This document shows, piece by piece, positions 1 to 5,071 of a DNA stretch of 5,071 bases (position 1 is the stretch's first letter; each line of letters begins with the position of its first letter). The stretch spans positions 1 through 5,071 of the forward strand of contig JAEXEM010000300.1 in NCBI GenBank assembly GCA_023401045.1, given 5' to 3'. The stretch is from Actinomycetes bacterium. Lineage in GTDB: Bacteria; Actinomycetota; Actinomycetes; Actinomycetales; Cellulomonadaceae. The notes below the pieces were generated by a model. It saw only the letters and a list, made by a program, of their open reading frames with translations. It searched no databases and was not told the origin of the DNA. The translations under genes were made by a program, and so were the position numbers.

Positions 1-1319
1 GTGCCGTCCTGGTCGCCGGGGTCGACGTGCGCGCCCTCGCCGCGGAGCACGGCACGCCCGCCTACGTCCTCGACGAGGCGGACCTGCGCACCCGGGCCCG
101 GGCCTACCGCCACGCCTTCGAGGCCGCGGCGGCCGAGGTCGGCACGGGTGTCGACGTCTACTACGCGGGCAAGGCGCTGCTCACGCGCGCCGTCGCGCGC
201 TGGGTGCACGCCGAGGGGCTGCGCGTCGACACCGCGTCCGGCGGTGAGCTCGCGGTCGCCCTCGCCGCCGGGGTCCCCGGCGCCGACATCGGCCTGCACG
301 GCAACAACAAGTCCGACGCCGAGCTCGTCACGGCTCTCGACGCCGGGGTCGGGCGGATCATCGTCGACTCCCTCGTCGAGGTCGACCGGCTCGCCGACCT
401 CGTCCGGGAGCGCCGCGGGCACGGCGGCCCGCCCGCACCCGTCATGGTGCGCGTGACGACCGGTGTGCACGCCGGCGGCCACGAGTTCATCTCGACGGCC
501 CACGAGGACCAGAAGTTCGGTCTCTCTCTCGCGTCCGAGGACGGCGACAGCCCGGCGCTCGTCGCGCTCCTGCGGGTGCTCACGCGGCCCGAGCTGCGCC
601 TGCTCGGCATCCACTCCCACATCGGCTCGCAGATCCTCGACCCCTCGGGGTTCGCCGTCGCGGCACAGCGCGTCCTCGCGCTGCGCGCCGAGCTGCACGC
701 GCGCTCGGGCGTCCTCGTCGACGAGGTCGACCTCGGCGGCGGCTACGGCATCGCCTACCTGCCGGGCGAGGTGCCCCTCGACCCCGACCGGATCGCGAAG
801 GACGTCACGCAGGCCGTCGCGGACGCGTGCCGCGAGCTCGGCACGCCGCTGCCCCGGCTGTCGATCGAGCCCGGGCGTGCGGTCGTCGGCCCCGCCGGTC
901 TCACCCTCTACACGGTCGGCACCGTCAAGCCGGTCCGGCTCGACGACGGGCGGGTGCGCACGTACGTCTCCGTCGACGGCGGCATGAGCGACAACATCCG
1001 CCCGGCCCTCTACGGCGCGCAGTACCACGCCGAGGTCGTCTCGCGGACGTCCGACGCCGAGCCGGTGCTCGCACGTGTCGTCGGCAAGCACTGCGAGAGC
1101 GGCGACATCGTCGTCCACGAGGTCCTGCTGCCCGGCGACGTGCGGGCGGGGGACCTGCTCGCAGTGGCCGCGACCGGCGCCTACGGTCGCGCGATGTCGT
1201 CCAACTACAACCTGCTCACGCGCCCGCCGGTCGTCGCGGTGCGCGACGGGGCGTCCCGCGTGCTCGTGCGGCGCGAGACGGTCGACGACCTGCTCGCGCT
1301 CGACGTCGCGGAGGACTGA
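1..1319 (+). CDS. lysA: Diaminopimelate decarboxylase LysA, 5' end missing
   Basis: LysA is the PLP-dependent enzyme that decarboxylates meso-diaminopimelate to L-lysine, the last step of lysine synthesis, in the cytoplasm. The frame is open from the left edge (first whole codon at 3) and gives 438 residues, so only a short N-terminal piece is missing. Family marks, counted from that codon: the PLP lysine K57 in YYAGKA, HSHIGSQ at 204-210, the glycine loop GGGYG at 245-249 and EPGR at 289-292, which hold the PLP phosphate, DGGMSDN from 325, CESGD at 364-368, whose Cys and Glu reach the partner active site in the dimer, and AYGRAMSSNYN at 393-403. An alanine racemase-like TIM barrel is followed by a beta domain. 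The GTG at 27 is not the real start: the eight upstream codons read AVLVAGVD, which fits the usual actinobacterial LysA N-terminus. argS commonly lies upstream in relatives, but it is not visible here. Ornithine or arginine decarboxylase is unlikely given the motifs and context. Confidence 0.96.
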   Translation, partial: AVLVAGVDVRALAAEHGTPAYVLDEADLRTRARAYRHAFEAAAAEVGTGVDVYYAGKALLTRAVARWVHAEGLRVDTASGGELAVALAAGVPGADIGLHGNNKSDAELVTALDAGVGRIIVDSLVEVDRLADLVRERRGHGGPPAPVMVRVTTGVHAGGHEFISTAHEDQKFGLSLASEDGDSPALVALLRVLTRPELRLLGIHSHIGSQILDPSGFAVAAQRVLALRAELHARSGVLVDEVDLGGGYGIAYLPGEVPLDPDRIAKDVTQAVADACRELGTPLPRLSIEPGRAVVGPAGLTLYTVGTVKPVRLDDGRVRTYVSVDGGMSDNIRPALYGAQYHAEVVSRTSDAEPVLARVVGKHCESGDIVVHEVLLPGDVRAGDLLAVAATGAYGRAMSSNYNLLTRPPVVAVRDGASRVLVRRETVDDLLALDVAED

Positions 1320-1348
1320 CGCCGCCGCCCGGCCTCGGTGCGGCTGCG
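1320..1348. terminator. Possible shared hairpin between convergent lysA and heme oxygenase genes
   Basis: The 35 bases between the two convergent stop codons contain an imperfect inverted repeat: 1320-1328 pairs with 1340-1348 over nine positions with one mismatch (1323 against 1345), around an 11-base loop. It is placed where a bidirectional terminator would serve both genes. No T-run follows on either strand, and at this GC content short hairpins arise easily by chance, so the terminator role is an inference. Confidence 0.3.
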
Positions 1349-1354
1349 GTCCGG

Positions 1355-2026
1355 TCAGATCCCGTGGGCCTCGGCGAGGTCGGCGAACACCGCGCGGTTG
1401 AGGTCGAACGCGACCTTCGCCTCGGCGACGACGGCGTCGCGCTCGGCCGCGGTGAGGTCGAGGGCGTCGAGCCGCTCGCGGTAGACGTCCTTGAACGGCT
1501 TGAGCCGGTGGACGAGGGGGAAGTCGTAGAACGCGACCCCGGCCTCGCCGAGCCCGTGGTGGCGCTGCAGCATCGTCCGCAGCACCTGACCGCCCGAGAG
1601 GTCGCCGAGGTACCGGGTGTAGGCGTGCGCGGCGTACCGCGCGAGCGATCCACCGACGGCGTGCAGCCGCTCGACGTAGGCGGCGGTCGCGGGCAGCACG
1701 CGGACGCGGTCACGCCAGTGCGGCCCGACGAGGTGCGCGAGGTCCGCCTCGATCGCCGGCACGCGCACGAGCTCGGCCATGACGAGACCGCCGTCCGCAC
1801 CCGCGGTGCGCAGCCGCTCGCCCGCCGCCTCGAGCGCGGTGTAGATCGCGTGCTGCTGCGCCGCGAGGTCGGCGTACCCGGCGAGCGGCAGGCGGCCGTC
1901 GACGAGGCGCTCGACGAAGGCGGACCGCTCCGCCGCCCGGTGCTCCTCCCGGGTACCGGCGCGCAACGCGTCGGACAGCGTCGTCGCACCCGGCGCGGGC
2001 GCCTGCTGCTCGGTCGGTGCGGTCAT
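1355..2026 (-). CDS. hmuO: Biliverdin-producing heme oxygenase (HmuO/HO-1 family)
   Basis: Heme oxygenase uses O2 and electrons to open heme to biliverdin, CO and Fe2+; in actinobacteria it usually serves iron recovery from heme. The product is 223 residues, close to the 215 of Corynebacterium HmuO, all-helical and without the C-terminal membrane anchor of animal HO-1, so cytosolic. Visible marks are the proximal heme ligand H29 in TREEHRAAER, the distal-helix signature GDLSGGQ at 141-147 preceded by YTRYL (D142 matches the catalytic Asp140 of human HO-1), and basic K179 and R183 in the region that contacts heme propionates. The first 16 residues are rich in Ala, Pro, Gln and Thr and probably disordered. 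The ATG at 2026-2024 is chosen because GGAG (2035-2032) lies five bases ahead and the family match starts soon after. No heme transporter or iron gene is adjacent; it stands alone between lysine and threonine genes. Base composition resembles its neighbours, so there is no sign of recent transfer. Confidence 0.93.
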   Translation of the reverse strand: MTAPTEQQAPAPGATTLSDALRAGTREEHRAAERSAFVERLVDGRLPLAGYADLAAQQHAIYTALEAAGERLRTAGADGGLVMAELVRVPAIEADLAHLVGPHWRDRVRVLPATAAYVERLHAVGGSLARYAAHAYTRYLGDLSGGQVLRTMLQRHHGLGEAGVAFYDFPLVHRLKPFKDVYRERLDALDLTAAERDAVVAEAKVAFDLNRAVFADLAEAHGI

Positions 2027-2031
2027 GGGGG

Positions 2032-2035
2032 CTCC
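2032..2035 (-). promoter_or_regulatory. Ribosome binding site of the heme oxygenase gene
   Basis: On the minus strand GGAG is followed by five C and then ATG. This fixes the ATG at 2026 as the start rather than an in-frame start further up (as far as 2206), whose extension resembles no heme oxygenase. Confidence 0.65.
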
Positions 2036-2061
2036 GGTCGCCGTCGGGGTGCGGGGTGCCC

Positions 2062-2067
2062 ACCGTA
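2062..2067 (-). promoter_or_regulatory. Possible -10 box of the heme oxygenase gene
   Basis: On the minus strand TACGGT fits the actinobacterial TANNNT consensus and would start a transcript near 2055, giving a leader of about 28 bases ahead of the ATG at 2026. No TTGAC-like -35 is seen 16-19 bases upstream; that position is occupied by the palindrome at 2080-2097. A TANNNT match alone is weak evidence. Confidence 0.3.
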
Positions 2068-2072
2068 GACGC

Positions 2073-2114
2073 CCGTCCGGCGCCGCAGGTGCGGCGCGAC
2101 CGCAGCCCGGACGG
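2073..2114. repeat. Outer inverted repeat in the divergent gap (2073-2080 / 2107-2114)
   Basis: CCGTCCGG at 2073-2080 is the exact reverse complement of CCGGACGG at 2107-2114. The pair brackets the palindrome at 2080-2097 and shares base 2080 with it, so the two structures are nested. The right arm also overlaps a small 11-base dyad, CGGAC-G-GTCCG at 2108-2118. Function is unknown; it lies upstream of both putative -10 boxes, where regulators bind. Confidence 0.5.
2080..2097. promoter_or_regulatory. Perfect 18-base palindrome, candidate operator
   Basis: GCGCCGCA-GG-TGCGGCGC has eight-base arms that are exact reverse complements around a two-base centre. A two-base loop is too tight for a good RNA hairpin, so a site for a dimeric DNA-binding protein is more likely than an RNA element. 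It sits 13-30 bases upstream of the putative heme oxygenase -10 box, over its -35 position, and about 45 bases upstream of the putative hom -10 box. It does not resemble the AT-rich DtxR/IdeR iron box. Chance palindromes are favoured at this GC content, so the operator role is an inference. Confidence 0.4.
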
Positions 2115-2140
2115 TCCGCACGGCTCCCGGCCGCCACCCC

Positions 2141-2146
2141 TATCCT
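2141..2146 (+). promoter_or_regulatory. Possible -10 box for hom-thrC-thrB
   Basis: TATCCT matches TANNNT and is one of the few AT-containing spots in the gap. It would place transcription start near 2153-2155, giving a leader of about 90 bases before the GTG of hom. No recognisable -35 lies 16-19 bases upstream. A promoter somewhere in this gap is needed because the heme oxygenase gene, on the other strand, separates hom from lysA. Confidence 0.45.
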
Positions 2147-2208
2147 GGGCCGCGGTGACGGGGTCGTCGCGCACACGAACCCGACGGCCCCACCACCGAC
2201 GTCCACCC

Positions 2209-2225
2209 GGCGGTCCTCGACCGCC
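2209..2225 (+). promoter_or_regulatory. Short GC-rich hairpin in the hom leader
   Basis: GGCGGTC-CTC-GACCGCC forms a perfect seven-pair stem with a three-base loop, ending six bases before the ribosome binding site of hom at 2232. If transcription starts near 2153 it lies in the mRNA leader, where it could affect ribosome access or RNA stability. It is not a terminator (no T-run), and no leader peptide rich in Thr or Ile codons, as in classic threonine attenuation, accompanies it. Confidence 0.35.
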
Positions 2226-2231
2226 CCGCTC

Positions 2232-2237
2232 GGAAGG
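2232..2237 (+). promoter_or_regulatory. Ribosome binding site of hom
   Basis: GGAAGG lies seven bases before the GTG at 2245 and decides the start of hom. The frame is open further upstream, including a GTG at 2155, but about one third of those codons (10 of 29) end in A or T, unlike the body of the gene. Confidence 0.65.
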
Positions 2238-2244
2238 CACCTGC

Positions 2245-5071
<2,827 letters not shown>

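Noticed and set aside
27..29. GTG at 27 as the start of lysA
   Set aside because: The frame is open to the left edge and the upstream codons (AVLVAGVD) fit the conserved N-terminus of actinobacterial LysA, so the gene is cut by the window edge rather than starting here.
827..2068. Plus-strand open frame of 413 codons across the lysA end and opposite the heme oxygenase gene
   Set aside because: It crosses the lysA stop and the whole heme oxygenase gene in shadow frames and resembles no family.
2080..2097. DtxR/IdeR iron box at the heme oxygenase promoter
   Set aside because: The palindrome is nearly pure G+C with a GG centre, unlike the AT-rich TTAGGnnAGnCTnnnCTAA type site.
2027..2206. Longer heme oxygenase reading frame with a start at 2206
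   Set aside because: The extra 60 codons are Ala/Pro/Arg/Gly-rich and outside the family; the ATG at 2026 has a good ribosome binding site and gives the expected length.
2153..2244. Threonine attenuator or riboswitch in the hom leader
   Set aside because: No leader peptide with Thr or Ile codon runs, no terminator with a T-run and no T-box or lysine riboswitch core could be recognised; only a single small hairpin is present.

Overview
The window is very GC-rich and its codons end almost always in G or C, with GTG as well as ATG starts. Gene order and protein sequences point to a high-GC actinobacterium. A member of the Micrococcales (Cellulomonas-like) is my best guess, but that is an inference. 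The window holds most of the aspartate-family amino acid cluster of such bacteria, lysA, hom, thrC, thrB, with one extra gene: a heme oxygenase on the opposite strand between lysA and hom.

Layout. The 3' part of lysA (diaminopimelate decarboxylase, last step to lysine) runs from the left edge to 1319. It converges on a heme oxygenase gene on the minus strand (1355-2026), with 35 bases between the stops that can form a weak hairpin. A divergent gap of 218 bases (2027-2244) follows. It carries a plausible -10 box in each direction, a perfect 18-base palindrome nested between a second pair of inverted repeats, and a short stable hairpin just ahead of the hom ribosome binding site. Then come hom (2245-3561), thrC (3606-4697) and the first part of thrB (4703 to the right edge), all on the plus strand with gaps of 44 and 5 bases, as expected for one operon.

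Function. Hom reduces aspartate semialdehyde to homoserine. ThrB phosphorylates homoserine and ThrC converts the phosphate ester to threonine. LysA closes the competing lysine branch. Hom keeps a C-terminal ACT domain, so feedback control by threonine is expected. The heme oxygenase opens heme to release iron, biliverdin and CO and has no pathway link to its neighbours; its insertion means hom-thrC-thrB needs its own promoter.

The last 65 bases (5007-5071) are 47 C, with runs of 9, 14 and 10 C and a single T. They replace the conserved continuation of thrB and look like unreliable sequence at a contig or read end. I found no mobile element, RNA gene, CRISPR array or undescribed system. This is mostly an ordinary housekeeping region; the heme oxygenase insertion and the structured divergent gap are the points worth a second look.
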